Positions 8,350 to 17,025 of a stretch of 36,963 nt of DNA are shown here, in pieces; position 1 is the first letter of the stretch; each line of letters starts with the position of its first letter. Both the position numbers and the translations under genes were made by a program. The notes under the pieces are model-generated. The model made no database searches and was not told the DNA's origin. It was given only the letters and a program-made list of their open reading frames with translations. Source of the DNA: Acidithiobacillus sp. (GTDB lineage: Bacteria > Pseudomonadota > Gammaproteobacteria > Acidithiobacillales > Acidithiobacillaceae); the NCBI GenBank assembly GCA_028697715.1, contig JAQVDS010000025.1, forward strand, positions 1 through 36,963. Direction: 5' to 3'.

Positions 8350-9834
8350 TCAGGCGGTAGCGCTGATGTCTCGCTGTAGGCGTTCGGACAGGTGGTACAG
8401 CTGGCGCAGGATGGCCTCGTCAGGTTGCGGGTCACTATGGATGATCTTTCTGCTGAATCGAGCAAAACGATCGCGCGCTTGCATACGTTCATACATCTCC
8501 AGTAAGGGGGGGAAATAGCCCGACTTTCGCGGTGAGGCAAGGGCTGACTGCTCCAGCAAATCGACGGCTTCCTCTACCTGGCCATAATCGATGAGCATGT
8601 TGAAATCGCGTAGAATTGGATCATCGGCATCCACTTCAGCAATCTCCCGGTCGCGCCGCAGGCGCTCTTCCACCAATTGCACGCTAGTCACCGGGATCGT
8701 GCTGGTGGGAGTATACAATTGATATTTTTCTGCGAGACTCGGCAGCACCTGATTTTCTCTCCCTTCACTATTTTCCAACTCGTTATATAGACTGTCTTGC
8801 CCCAGTTGCCTTCCTACGTTGAGCAAGCGCTGGCGTAAAGCCTTCCCCAGACCCCAGAGGATGATGTGCAAACGCAGCAAGCCTCGGGCGAAATCCCGCT
8901 CGTTCCCCTGTTCATAAAAAATTTGGAGAAGCAGTACATGGAGGCGCAGTCGCTTCGGGTAGAGAACCACCTTGCGTTGTAGAATAGTGACCGCGGCTGC
9001 GTCCTGACCCGCTTCTCTCAGTAAAGCGACAGCATGCCCCGTACCAACGAGGGTGCTGACGACTCGAATTTCCTCCTCATCGAGCGGAGGTAGTGGCTCT
9101 GAACCATAGAGCAAGGCATCTGCGGGCATCTCCTCCTTTCGCTCCTGCTCCGCTGCATGCCGCTGAAACGCGTGCAGGGGAATATCGTTCAGTTCGAGCG
9201 GCTCGGGATGCACGATTGCCTGTTGCAGGTCGCGATGGACAGAACCCAGCTCCAGCTGTTCCTGCTCGCGCGCCAGAAAGTTCTCCTTTTGGAGGGGTTG
9301 CTGACGACCCAGTTCCTGTTCGATATTTTCCAGACTGAGATGTAGTCGGGCTTCGGCCAACACGCGCAGTGGCAGGTTTTGTGGGTCCTTCTGCAGGCAT
9401 TGTAGGACTAGATGCTGGACCACGGGGATGTCCAAAATTTGTTGATCGAGGTCTTCCTCCAACATTTCCGCGAGATGCTGATAATCACCTGCCTCGATAT
9501 AGAGGTTGCGGAGTCGGTTTCTTTGCTCCTGGTCCTGCGGGTGACGCTCGACATACCAGAGAAGGGCCGTCGTTGCCTGATCGATATGTCCATAAGCGAG
9601 GTAGATTTCTACCTCATCCAGTATGCTGACCTCTTCAATTTCTGCCACCCTCGCTGGCGGAGCGCTTGGCTCTGGCAGCGGCGCTTGCGGAGCTGGCATG
9701 GCTGTCGTCATCGGGTTTTCAGATACTTTTCGAGTGCCTGCGGCGTTGCGCCCCCGTAACTTCCAGAGAATCGCTGCCACCACCAAAAACACGGCTGCAC
9801 CGATCAGTATCAGACTCGTTGTGGGGAGATGCAT
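8350..9834 (-). CDS. FimV-like membrane-anchored TPR protein
   Basis: A 494-residue protein with one N-terminal transmembrane helix (about residues 7-25, then KLRGR as stop-transfer), a Pro/Ala linker, and a long helical repeat region. The segment SILDEVEIYLAYGHIDQAT closely follows the cytoplasmic TPR motif of FimV, the polar hub of type IV pili. A similar unit recurs near the C-terminus (DFNMLIDYGQVEEAVDLLEQ). The periplasmic LysM half of true FimV is absent, so this is the cytoplasmic half with its own anchor. It is the first gene of a run with receiver-like, GTPase and roadblock genes. The start is the ATG at 9834, and no strong ribosome site is visible. Confidence 0.7.
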   Translation of the reverse strand: MHLPTTSLILIGAAVFLVVAAILWKLRGRNAAGTRKVSENPMTTAMPAPQAPLPEPSAPPARVAEIEEVSILDEVEIYLAYGHIDQATTALLWYVERHPQDQEQRNRLRNLYIEAGDYQHLAEMLEEDLDQQILDIPVVQHLVLQCLQKDPQNLPLRVLAEARLHLSLENIEQELGRQQPLQKENFLAREQEQLELGSVHRDLQQAIVHPEPLELNDIPLHAFQRHAAEQERKEEMPADALLYGSEPLPPLDEEEIRVVSTLVGTGHAVALLREAGQDAAAVTILQRKVVLYPKRLRLHVLLLQIFYEQGNERDFARGLLRLHIILWGLGKALRQRLLNVGRQLGQDSLYNELENSEGRENQVLPSLAEKYQLYTPTSTIPVTSVQLVEERLRRDREIAEVDADDPILRDFNMLIDYGQVEEAVDLLEQSALASPRKSGYFPPLLEMYERMQARDRFARFSRKIIHSDPQPDEAILRQLYHLSERLQRDISATA

Positions 9835-9907
9835 GGCTTGAGACCCGAGGCTCCTGGATGATCCGCAATGGACTTCGAGGAGGTAGATAGATGCTTTTGT
9901 CGGCCTG

Positions 9908-10348
9908 TCAACGCTCGAGTAGATCTGCGATTTCCTGCAGGCGTTTGCTACTGCTGCGTCCCGGGTGTTCCTTGCGGGCCAGTTCGGCGTAGCCGTGGAA
10001 AAACTCGGGTAAGGCGCGCAGGATCACCGGTAGCCGTTCGCGACTGGCGCGCGCAATGCGCCATTCGCTGCGCGGCTCTCCCTGTCCGGCGTAGCTGCAC
10101 ACCGCCAGACCCCATGCGCGCTCGGTACCCGTCCAATGGTGTTGGGCGATACGCAGGCGATGCAGGTTGGCTTGCATACCCAGCCCAACACCGGGTCCGT
10201 CGTAGGTGATCTGCTGGTCCGTGGCGATGTCGGCGAGGAGATGGTCCAGAGGAACGAAGGCTGCACGTAGGGCCTCAGTCCCGGGCGTTTTCTCTTGCAG
10301 ATGGCGCCGTAGCTCGAGAAGAAAGGGTGATTCCACTTTTTGCTCCAT
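9908..10348 (-). CDS. Conserved-looking hypothetical protein
   Basis: A 146-residue soluble protein that I do not recognise. It has no signal peptide or transmembrane helix. The N-terminal half is helical (FLLELRRHLQEK, LRAAFVPLDHLLADIA), the middle has HRLRIAQHHWTGTERAWGLA and VCSYAGQGEPRSEWRIARA, and the end is helical. The product reads as well-formed globular sequence, unlike shadow frames here. It ends 73 bp before the FimV-like gene on the same strand and is divergent from the L,D-transpeptidase. No convincing ribosome site precedes the ATG, so a leaderless transcript is possible. Confidence 0.6.
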   Translation of the reverse strand: MEQKVESPFLLELRRHLQEKTPGTEALRAAFVPLDHLLADIATDQQITYDGPGVGLGMQANLHRLRIAQHHWTGTERAWGLAVCSYAGQGEPRSEWRIARASRERLPVILRALPEFFHGYAELARKEHPGRSSSKRLQEIADLLER

Positions 10349-10435
10349 TTTCGGTAAAATTGCAGGGTTACAATAGGATCAATTGGCCGCGCAGATAGAA
10401 TTGTGGATTCTGCCAGCCTCCCGGATGAGGTTGCA

Positions 10436-11527
10436 ATGCTGCAAAACACACTACGAAAAATTTTTCTTGCCGGCTGTACCGCGCTGGCCCCGCTCGCCAC
10501 CCTGGCTACGGTGTTCCCCCTGCCCGAGCAGGGCAATATGGTCGGGAACCTGCAAGCCGTCACCAGCCATCGCGATGACACACTGCTCGATATCGGTCGA
10601 TTCTACGACATTGGCTATAACCAGGAGGTTGGCGCCAATCCCGGGGTGAATCCCTGGCTGCCAGGACAGGCCAGCAAAGTCATCATTCCCAACGAGTACG
10701 TACTTCCCCCAAAACCTTGGAGCGGAATCGTTGTCAACATTCCCGCCCGACGTATCTATTTCTTCCCGGAGGGACGGGGGGTGGTATTCACCTATCCTGT
10801 CGGGGTGTTCCTGCCGGGCTGGAAGGAGAGCCTGACCACCACCAGCATCATCCAGAAATTCAAGATGCCGGCCTGGAACGTTCCCAAAAACATCCACGCT
10901 TGGTTTGAAAAGAAGTTCCATATGGATATTCCGTGGTATTGGCCCCCAGGTGCAGAAAATCCTATGGGGGAGTTGGCCATGGAGACGGGGCTCTCCGGGA
11001 TCTTCATTCATGGCACCTACCACCCCTGGGGCGTCGGTATGCGAGCCAGCCAGGGTTGCTTCCAGATGTATCCGGAGAATGTCGCGCAGCTCTTCCCTAT
11101 GGTGCCGGTGGGGACCTCAGTGCGTATCATCGATGAGCCCAACATGGTGGGCGAACGCAACGGACAGATCTACCTGCAGTGTTACAAGCCGCTGCATGCG
11201 TATAACAAAGAAGGACCAACGGATCTACAACGCGCAGTAGTTGCCATCAAGCAGTTTATGGCGGCCAATCATTTACACGAGGAGATCGACTGGGCAAGGG
11301 TGCGGCGTATGGTCGCCGAGCACAATACCGTCGCTTTGCCGATTGGGGTGGGCACACCCACCTACGCCACCCTGGCCCAGGCGTTGCCCGCCAAGCCTTA
11401 TGCGTACGCGCCATATGGACCCGCTGCCAATGGTGCTGCCGTTCCTCCGCCACTTCCGCTTGCGAGCGCAGCCAACCAGGATCAGATCAACGTCAAGGTC
11501 TATCTGCCCGGACAGAAGCCTAATTAA
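10436..11527 (+). CDS. L,D-transpeptidase (YkuD family) with altered SHGC motif
   Basis: A 363-residue exported protein with a signal-peptide-like N-terminus (LRKIFLAGCTALAPLATLAT). A LAGC at 11-14 resembles a lipobox but leaves a very short hydrophobic core. A degenerate LysM-like segment follows (NLQAVTSHRDDTLLDIGRFY). The YkuD catalytic domain spans about 96-232, with IHGTYHPWGVG (H192) and C208. YkuD enzymes crosslink peptidoglycan 3-3 or attach lipoproteins. Here the usual SHGCIR reads SQGCFQ, so the motif His and Arg are both Gln while His192 and Cys208 remain. The start at 10436 has GAGG five bases ahead; a GTG at 10403 is less likely. The stop overlaps the convergent gene by four bases. 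Confidence 0.85.
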   Translation: MLQNTLRKIFLAGCTALAPLATLATVFPLPEQGNMVGNLQAVTSHRDDTLLDIGRFYDIGYNQEVGANPGVNPWLPGQASKVIIPNEYVLPPKPWSGIVVNIPARRIYFFPEGRGVVFTYPVGVFLPGWKESLTTTSIIQKFKMPAWNVPKNIHAWFEKKFHMDIPWYWPPGAENPMGELAMETGLSGIFIHGTYHPWGVGMRASQGCFQMYPENVAQLFPMVPVGTSVRIIDEPNMVGERNGQIYLQCYKPLHAYNKEGPTDLQRAVVAIKQFMAANHLHEEIDWARVRRMVAEHNTVALPIGVGTPTYATLAQALPAKPYAYAPYGPAANGAAVPPPLPLASAANQDQINVKVYLPGQKPN

Positions 11528-12309
11528 AACTGCCCGGTGCGCCAACGATACCAGAGGAGGCCAGCATACTCGTGCATGGCCTCACTGCTGATTTCTTCAT
11601 AAATTGCGCGTGGCAACCACGACTGCCAGGAGAGAGGCGTCGCCTGTCCCATCCGGTAGTCGCAGGGTACGGGCGTTGGCAGGAGACCATAATGACGGAA
11701 CCAGGCCATGGCCCGGGGCATGTGGACCGCCGAAGTCACCAAGTAGATACGACGAATGTCATGCTGGCGCAACAACGCGGCGCTATCCTTCGCATTTGCC
11801 GCGGTGTTGTACGACTTCCCTTCCAACCAGATGGGGTTGTCGATATGAAAACTGTTCCGCAGTAACGCCGCCATGGTCGCTGCCTCGCTGGGCGCACCAA
11901 AACTAGGCGCACCGCCACTGGGTACCACGGGTAGATCGACTTGTTGTGCCAGTGCGGCGGCCGCCTGTAAGCGCATCAACGTTCGTGCATTGGCCATTTC
12001 GGGTATCGGTCGACCCGGATTGACGATCTCGCCACCACCCAGCACAACGATCGCTTGCGGTGCCGAGTCTCCATGCAAGGGATGCAAGAGCGGTGGATAG
12101 CGATCTTCTAGAGGCTGCAGCAGGAGACGCGCACCAAACGGAGTAGCTGCAAAATAGATCCCCAGTAGAGCGAATGCGATCAGGAGTCTACCCAGGGAAT
12201 GCCAACCCAGCAGGGCGCTCACCAGGATTCCAATGCCAGCCAAGCTCAAAAAAATACCTGGCGGCTGGACCAAGGCGGAGCCGAGGCTGAGAAGATAAAT
12301 CGGCGTCAC
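11524..12309 (-). CDS. YdcF/ElyC-like DUF218 membrane protein
   Basis: A 261-residue protein with two or so N-terminal transmembrane helices (residues about 15-60) and a DUF218 domain. The domain shows AIVVLGGGEIVNPG, then LPVVPSGGAPSFGAPSEAATMAALL and IYLVTSAVHMPRAMAWFRHYG. E. coli relatives are YdcF and ElyC; ElyC is linked to cell-envelope integrity and undecaprenyl-phosphate metabolism. The start is a GTG at 12309, three bases after the lipA stop, so it is probably the last gene of the mre-lip run. Its exact role is unknown. The envelope context (peptidoglycan genes on both sides) fits. Confidence 0.82.
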   Translation of the reverse strand: MTPIYLLSLGSALVQPPGIFLSLAGIGILVSALLGWHSLGRLLIAFALLGIYFAATPFGARLLLQPLEDRYPPLLHPLHGDSAPQAIVVLGGGEIVNPGRPIPEMANARTLMRLQAAAALAQQVDLPVVPSGGAPSFGAPSEAATMAALLRNSFHIDNPIWLEGKSYNTAANAKDSAALLRQHDIRRIYLVTSAVHMPRAMAWFRHYGLLPTPVPCDYRMGQATPLSWQSWLPRAIYEEISSEAMHEYAGLLWYRWRTGQF

Positions 12310-12312
12310 GCG

Positions 12313-13257
12313 TTACAGTGGGTCAGACCACTCGCGGAAACTATTTTCGGCATGGTAGGAGGAGCGTACCAAGGGGCCGGCTGCCACGTGACGAAACCCC
12401 ATCTCCCGGCCGATGTGCTCCAGTTGCACAAACTCATCGGGCGCCACATAGCGTTGCACGGGGTAATGATGGCGCGAGGGCGCTAGATACTGCCCGAGGG
12501 TGAGCAGCGAACAACCGGCAGCGCGCAGATCGCGCATCACTTCGATGATCTCCCCGATTTCCTCCCCCAAGCCCAGCATGAGGCCTGACTTGGTCGGGAC
12601 ATTTGCATGGCGCTCCCCATAGCGGCGCAGTAGCTCCAAAGAATGCGCGTAGTCTGCGCCTGGACGTGCCTGGGAATAGAGCCTGGGTACGGTTTCCAAA
12701 TTATGATTGAGCACATCGGGGGGGCATTCGGCCAGCGCATCGAGGGCCTTGTCCAGACGTCCGCGAAAGTCTGGAACGAGGATTTCGATCTGCAGCTCCG
12801 GACATTGCCGACGCAATGCGCCGATGACCGCGGCAAAGTGCCCGGCACCGCCATCGCGCAGGTCGTCGCGGTCGACGGAGGTCACCACAACAAATCGTAA
12901 CCCCATCTGCGCAACGGTCTGTGCCAAGTGCGCAGGTTCCTCCGGATCAGGAGCCGTTGGTCGGCCATGGGCAACATCACAGAAGGGACAGCGCCGAGTG
13001 CATAAATCGCCGAGGATCATGAAGGTAGCCGTGCCACCACCAAAGCACTCTCCCAGATTGGGGCAGGAAGCCTCTTCGCAGACCGTATGCAGGTTTGCCT
13101 GTCTGAGAATCGTCTTCAATTCGTCCACACGTGGGTTCAATGGCGAGCGCACTCGCAGCCAGTCGGGCTTTCGCTGGCGCGGCGACGGCTCGACAATGAC
13201 GGGAATGGGCACGGGATTGCGACGGACCTTTTCCTCACCTCGTTCGGCGTTTGCCAT
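12313..13257 (-). CDS. lipA: Lipoyl synthase
   Basis: A 314-residue radical-SAM enzyme that inserts two sulfur atoms into octanoyl groups on carrier proteins. The auxiliary iron-sulfur cluster cysteines are C60, C65 and C71 ([12 protein letters not shown]). The radical-SAM CxxxCxxC is C86, C90 and C93 ([13 protein letters not shown]). Downstream, [19 protein letters not shown] and [10 protein letters not shown] are family signatures, and the C-terminal RSSYHAE supplies the auxiliary-cluster serine. The ATG overlaps the lipB TGA by one base, as expected for consecutive enzymes of lipoate assembly. Confidence 0.97.
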   Translation of the reverse strand: MANAERGEEKVRRNPVPIPVIVEPSPRQRKPDWLRVRSPLNPRVDELKTILRQANLHTVCEEASCPNLGECFGGGTATFMILGDLCTRRCPFCDVAHGRPTAPDPEEPAHLAQTVAQMGLRFVVVTSVDRDDLRDGGAGHFAAVIGALRRQCPELQIEILVPDFRGRLDKALDALAECPPDVLNHNLETVPRLYSQARPGADYAHSLELLRRYGERHANVPTKSGLMLGLGEEIGEIIEVMRDLRAAGCSLLTLGQYLAPSRHHYPVQRYVAPDEFVQLEHIGREMGFRHVAAGPLVRSSYHAENSFREWSDPL

Positions 13258-13910
13258 CAGTTACCCCCTTTGTGCAAGGGCCGCCCGAGGGCAATAGAGA
13301 GACTGTCGAGTAGCTCCTGGGCCACGGTTTCCGAGGGCAGATCTGGGCAGAGGGTGTGCACTTGCGTGACTTCCAGGCCAGGGCTACCACAAGGATGAAT
13401 GCGCTGAAAAGGGCTGAGATCCATGTCGGTGTTCAGGCTCAATCCGTGATAACTGCGGCCCTTTTGAATGCGCAGTCCCAGGGAGGCAATTTTGGCGCCC
13501 TGTACATAGACCCCCGGGGCGTCGCGGCGTGCTTGGGCGCTGATGCCGTGTTGTGCAAGCAGGTGGATGACGGCATTTTCCATGGCCTGCGTCAACTGCC
13601 GCACATTCCAGCCGCAGCGCGCGAGATCGATAAGGAGGTACGCTACCCATTGGCCGGGACCGTGATAGGTCACCTTTCCGCCGCGATCGCTGCGGATGAC
13701 GGGAATGGGACCGGGGTCGAGAACGTCCGCCGCGTCGGCATTGCGCCCCAGGGTGAAGACTGGGGGGTGTTGCAACAACCAGATCTGATCAGGAGTCGTC
13801 TCGTCACGTTGCCGAGTGAATTCGCGCATGGCGTCGAGTACGGTGAAGTAGGGCAGCAGACCCGGCCAGCAGCGCACAGAAATGGCTTCGTCGGAGAGCT
13901 TTACAGGCAT
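13257..13910 (-). CDS. lipB: Octanoyltransferase
   Basis: A 217-residue LipB that moves octanoate from acyl carrier protein to lipoyl domains. [16 protein letters not shown] is the signature, [11 protein letters not shown] carries the catalytic Lys, and [11 protein letters not shown] provides the downstream cysteine motif. The start is the ATG at 13910 (MPVKLSD). Upstream codons to 13988 lie over the end of ybeD and look like shadow. The start lies ten bases inside the end of ybeD, so the gene is likely translationally coupled to it and, through the one-base overlap, to lipA. Confidence 0.95.
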   Translation of the reverse strand: MPVKLSDEAISVRCWPGLLPYFTVLDAMREFTRQRDETTPDQIWLLQHPPVFTLGRNADAADVLDPGPIPVIRSDRGGKVTYHGPGQWVAYLLIDLARCGWNVRQLTQAMENAVIHLLAQHGISAQARRDAPGVYVQGAKIASLGLRIQKGRSYHGLSLNTDMDLSPFQRIHPCGSPGLEVTQVHTLCPDLPSETVAQELLDSLSIALGRPLHKGGN

Positions 13911-14167
13911 AGCATCACCCCCTCGATTTCCTGTACTGCCGCATAGATGGCCTGCAGCTGCATGGCACTGGTTACCGTTACTGAGCAAGTGACGGCGCTA
14001 TACTTGCCACCACCACTAGCGCGCACGCTGAACGCCTGTTGCGGTACATCTGGCACATGCGCGGCGATGGCTGCCTGCACGGCACTGAGCAGGTCGTCGT
14101 GCTGACCAATGGCCTTCACGTGATGGATATGGGGAAAATCGTCCGGCCCCTCGCCTGGCGTTTCCAT
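13901..14167 (-). CDS. ybeD: YbeD-like DUF493 protein
   Basis: An 88-residue small alpha/beta protein of the YbeD/DUF493 family, whose fold resembles ACT-like regulatory domains. Its molecular role is not settled. Visible signatures are DDFPHIHHVKAIG, VRASGGGKYSAVTCSVTVTS and LQAIYAAVQEIEGV. The start is the ATG at 14167, with GAGGAG six bases upstream. A longer in-frame extension to 14515 overlaps dacA and reads as shadow. It keeps the enterobacterial order dacA-ybeD-lipB-lipA, which supports the call. Confidence 0.9.
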   Translation of the reverse strand: METPGEGPDDFPHIHHVKAIGQHDDLLSAVQAAIAAHVPDVPQQAFSVRASGGGKYSAVTCSVTVTSAMQLQAIYAAVQEIEGVMLCL

Positions 14168-14253
14168 GCCTGCTCCTCGTCGCGCCTCGTCTCGTCCGAG
14201 GCATCTATCCCTGCATGGTAGTGCTTCCACGGCATCAGGTGAAGTCCCAGGCC

Positions 14254-15417
14254 TTAGATGGCGCTGCGGACGCGGTGCCACAGCTGGCCGAGCCAGGATG
14301 CCTTGCTCACTGCAGTGCTGGCGAAGACCGGTACGCTGCGCACGACCTTGCCATCCAGAGTCACCTGCAGTTGTCCCAGTACTGTCCCTTTGCTGAAGGG
14401 TGCCTGCACCTTTGGATCCCATAGCAAGTGGGTTTGCAGATCGGCGGCGTGGCCACGCGGAATAGTGACAATCAATGGCTCGGCGACGGTGACGGGCACT
14501 TGCATGGGTGACCAATCACTGTGGGATGCCACCCCTACCTGCTTGCCCGCCACCGCCAGTGCCTGATTTTCGTAGAAACGATAACCATAATTCAGAAGGG
14601 CTTCGATAGCGTCCGTACCGGAAGACCAGCTAGGCGCACCCATCTCCACGGCAATCAGGCGCCTGCCATTGCGCTCGGCGGTGGCATCGATACAGTGCCC
14701 AGAGGCATCGGTAAGCCCGGTCTTCAAGCCGTCGACACTGGGGTCGCGGAACAATACCGGATTCCAGCTGCGCTGCGTAATCTTATTGTAAGTATAGGAT
14801 TTGAGCTTGGTGATCTGCAGCACCTGCGGATATTGTTGGATCAGATGACGCGATAAAACGGCGACATCGTAAGCGGTCGTATACAGATTGTCGTCGGGTA
14901 AACCATCTACATTGCTATAGTGTGTTGAATGCAGTTGCAGCTTTGCTGCGGCATTGTTCATCAAGGTGACGAAAGCCTCTTGGCTTCCCCCGATGGTCTC
15001 GGCAAGGGCTACCGCCGCGTCATTGCCCGAGTCGATCAAGAGCCCGTGCAGTAGTTGGTCTACCGTCACCGGCAGACGTGGCTGAATGAACATACGAGAA
15101 CCACCGGTTTTCCAGGCAGTCTCCGATACCGGAACTGATTCCTCTAACTGCAGGCTACCATTAGCTATTGCTTGATAGGTGAGGTAGGCCGTCATCAATT
15201 TGGTCAGGCTCGCGGGTGCGCGGCGCAGATCCGGGTCTTTCGCCGCAATGATCTGCCCAGTTTGAGAGTCCATCAGAACGTAGCTCGCCACATTCGGCAA
15301 GGGGGGTGCCGGTGGAATCGGCAACTGCGGCGTTGGGGTAACGGCCATTGCCAACGCGGAGAAAGCAAAAAGTAAGGTAGCCAGTACACTGTTGAAGAAA
15401 GTACGCATAGAAGCCAT
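14254..15417 (-). CDS. dacA: D-alanyl-D-alanine carboxypeptidase (PBP5/6 type)
   Basis: A 387-residue low-molecular-weight penicillin-binding protein that trims the terminal D-Ala from peptidoglycan pentapeptides. After an export signal (about residues 5-25) and a proline-rich stretch come SLTK (S70, K73), SGN (130-132) and KTG (232-234), followed by the PBP5 C-terminal beta domain. The last residues (ASWLGQLWHRVRSAI) form the amphipathic membrane anchor. The start is the ATG at 15417, with AGCAGG six bases upstream; ATGs at 15423 and 15408 are alternatives. The reading frame stays open upstream through rodA, but that is shadow. It follows rodA by 23 bp. Confidence 0.93.
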   Translation of the reverse strand: MASMRTFFNSVLATLLFAFSALAMAVTPTPQLPIPPAPPLPNVASYVLMDSQTGQIIAAKDPDLRRAPASLTKLMTAYLTYQAIANGSLQLEESVPVSETAWKTGGSRMFIQPRLPVTVDQLLHGLLIDSGNDAAVALAETIGGSQEAFVTLMNNAAAKLQLHSTHYSNVDGLPDDNLYTTAYDVAVLSRHLIQQYPQVLQITKLKSYTYNKITQRSWNPVLFRDPSVDGLKTGLTDASGHCIDATAERNGRRLIAVEMGAPSWSSGTDAIEALLNYGYRFYENQALAVAGKQVGVASHSDWSPMQVPVTVAEPLIVTIPRGHAADLQTHLLWDPKVQAPFSKGTVLGQLQVTLDGKVVRSVPVFASTAVSKASWLGQLWHRVRSAI

Positions 15418-15440
15418 GAACATCCTGCTAAAAAGGTGAG

Positions 15441-16544
15441 TTAGTCGTGGAGTCGGGGGTGCGAATGAATGGACATGAGAATACCCAAACCGACGAGAAA
15501 GGTCAGCATCGCCGTGCCACCGTAACTGATGAGTGGCAAGGGTACACCTACCACGGGCAGAATCCCGCTGGTCATTCCCATGTTGATGAAAACATAGAGG
15601 AAAAAAGTAAGGCTGAGGGTGCCGGCGAGTAATTTCCCAAAGCGGGAGCGGCTCTCGAACGCAATGACCAAGCCGCGCAGAACGATGAGCAGGTATACTG
15701 CCATTAGCAGTAGCACTCCGACCAGGCCAAACTCCTCGGCGAAACCGGCAAAGACGAAATCGGTCTGCGCCTCGGGCAGGAAATCCAGGTTGACCTGGGT
15801 GCCATGGAACCAGCCCTTGCCAAAGATGCCGCCCGAACCGATGGCGATCATACTCTGGATGATGTGATAGCCGGCACCGAGCGGATCGCGTTGCGGGTCG
15901 AGAAAGGTGAGAATGCGTTCTTTTTGGTAGCCATGTAAAAAATGCCAAAGCACCGGACCGCTGACGGCGGCAAGCAAAATCAGGGCAATGAACCAGCGTC
16001 GTCGCACGCCCGCCAGCCACATCGCAAAGAACCCCGCCGCCGCGATTTGCACGGCAGTACCGAGGTCGGGTTCCTTGGCGATGAGGAGAAAGGGCACGCC
16101 GATCAACACAAAGCCAATGACCGTGGGTCGCCACAGGCGTACATCATCTACTTGCGAATAGTAATACGCGAGCATCAGCGGTAGGGCGAGTTTGACCAGC
16201 TCGGAAGGCTGAAAACTCAGGGGTCCAACGCCCAGCCAGCGTTTGGCCCCCATGCTGGTTTCGCCAATGACTAAGGTCAGCAGCAAGAGCACGATACCCA
16301 CGGCATACAGGGGCGGGGCCCAAGCCCGTAGGCGCTCGGGCGGCGTATTGGCGATAGCGATCATGACGCCAATGCCGATGGTGAAGCGCAGGAGTTGTGC
16401 CCATACCACGTGAAGGTTCTGTTGGCTGGCACTATAGAGCACTGCCAAGCTGATTCCCATAAGTAGCAAGATCCCGGTCATCAACGCGGGATCGATGTGG
16501 CCGAGAATGCGGGCGAGACGTTGTGGCCAGTTGCTGGGGTTCAT
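15441..16544 (-). CDS. rodA: Rod-shape-determining protein RodA (SEDS glycosyltransferase)
   Basis: A 367-residue polytopic inner-membrane protein of the SEDS family, which polymerises lipid II during cell elongation. About ten hydrophobic helices are visible. Family blocks include LGVGPLSFQPSELVKLALP, AKEPDLGTAVQI, DPLGAGYHIIQSMIAIGSGG, LPEAQTDFVFAGFAEEFG and the C-terminal PLISYGGTAML. GAGGAG precedes the ATG, which lies four bases after the mreD stop. The partner transpeptidase PBP2 (mrdA), often encoded between mreD and rodA, is not here. Confidence 0.96.
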   Translation of the reverse strand: MNPSNWPQRLARILGHIDPALMTGILLLMGISLAVLYSASQQNLHVVWAQLLRFTIGIGVMIAIANTPPERLRAWAPPLYAVGIVLLLLTLVIGETSMGAKRWLGVGPLSFQPSELVKLALPLMLAYYYSQVDDVRLWRPTVIGFVLIGVPFLLIAKEPDLGTAVQIAAAGFFAMWLAGVRRRWFIALILLAAVSGPVLWHFLHGYQKERILTFLDPQRDPLGAGYHIIQSMIAIGSGGIFGKGWFHGTQVNLDFLPEAQTDFVFAGFAEEFGLVGVLLLMAVYLLIVLRGLVIAFESRSRFGKLLAGTLSLTFFLYVFINMGMTSGILPVVGVPLPLISYGGTAMLTFLVGLGILMSIHSHPRLHD

Positions 16545-16548
16545 CTGC

Positions 16549-17025
16549 TCATCTCCTCAGTTGCGGCCAGTGGCGCTGCATTTGATCGAGAAGATACGTC
16601 AACAGCGGCCAAAGAGCGGCACCCAGCGCTGGTCCAATGAGGAGAGCGTTGTGCCAGGCAATCGGCCGCAGCAAAAGCGGCCAGAGCCAGGCAGTGAGCT
16701 GCTGGGCGAGAAGCAAAAAGAAGATAAAGAAGAGCTGTTCCCATGGTGGAAGCCGTCGTACCCGGTTCATCCAGGTATAGAGCAAGACCAGCATGAGCAC
16801 GAGGGAGATTGCCTGAGCGCCGAGAAGATCGCCAAGGAGCAAATCCTGAAGCAGACCGATCAGCCAGATAAGGACATAGCTCAGTGCCTGTTCGCTGCTC
16901 AGAGCCCAGTACAGGATGAGCAGCGCGACAAAGTCGGGGTGCAACTGCGCGTAGAGGGGGCCAAACGGCAGCGATTCCAAGAGAAAGGCCAGGAGAAAGC
17001 CGACGAACAGAGCCCCCGCCTTCAT
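16549..17025 (-). CDS. mreD: Rod-shape-determining protein MreD
   Basis: A 158-residue inner-membrane protein with about five transmembrane helices, part of the MreBCD-RodA elongasome. LHPDFVALLILYWAL, WLIGLLQDLLLGDLLGAQAI and WPLLLRPIAWHNALL fit the family. The start is the ATG at 17025, whose ATGA overlaps the mreC stop. A TTG at 17055 would add ten polar residues and is less likely. The length is normal for MreD. Its stop is four bases before rodA. Confidence 0.9.
   Translation of the reverse strand: MKAGALFVGFLLAFLLESLPFGPLYAQLHPDFVALLILYWALSSEQALSYVLIWLIGLLQDLLLGDLLGAQAISLVLMLVLLYTWMNRVRRLPPWEQLFFIFFLLLAQQLTAWLWPLLLRPIAWHNALLIGPALGAALWPLLTYLLDQMQRHWPQLRR

Noticed and set aside
14168..14515. 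N-terminal extension of ybeD
   Set aside because: It overlaps the end of dacA, and a good ribosome site marks 14167 as the start.
15418..16134. N-terminal extension of dacA to 626 residues
   Set aside because: The added part overlaps rodA in another frame and reads as shadow. The real signal peptide begins at 15417.
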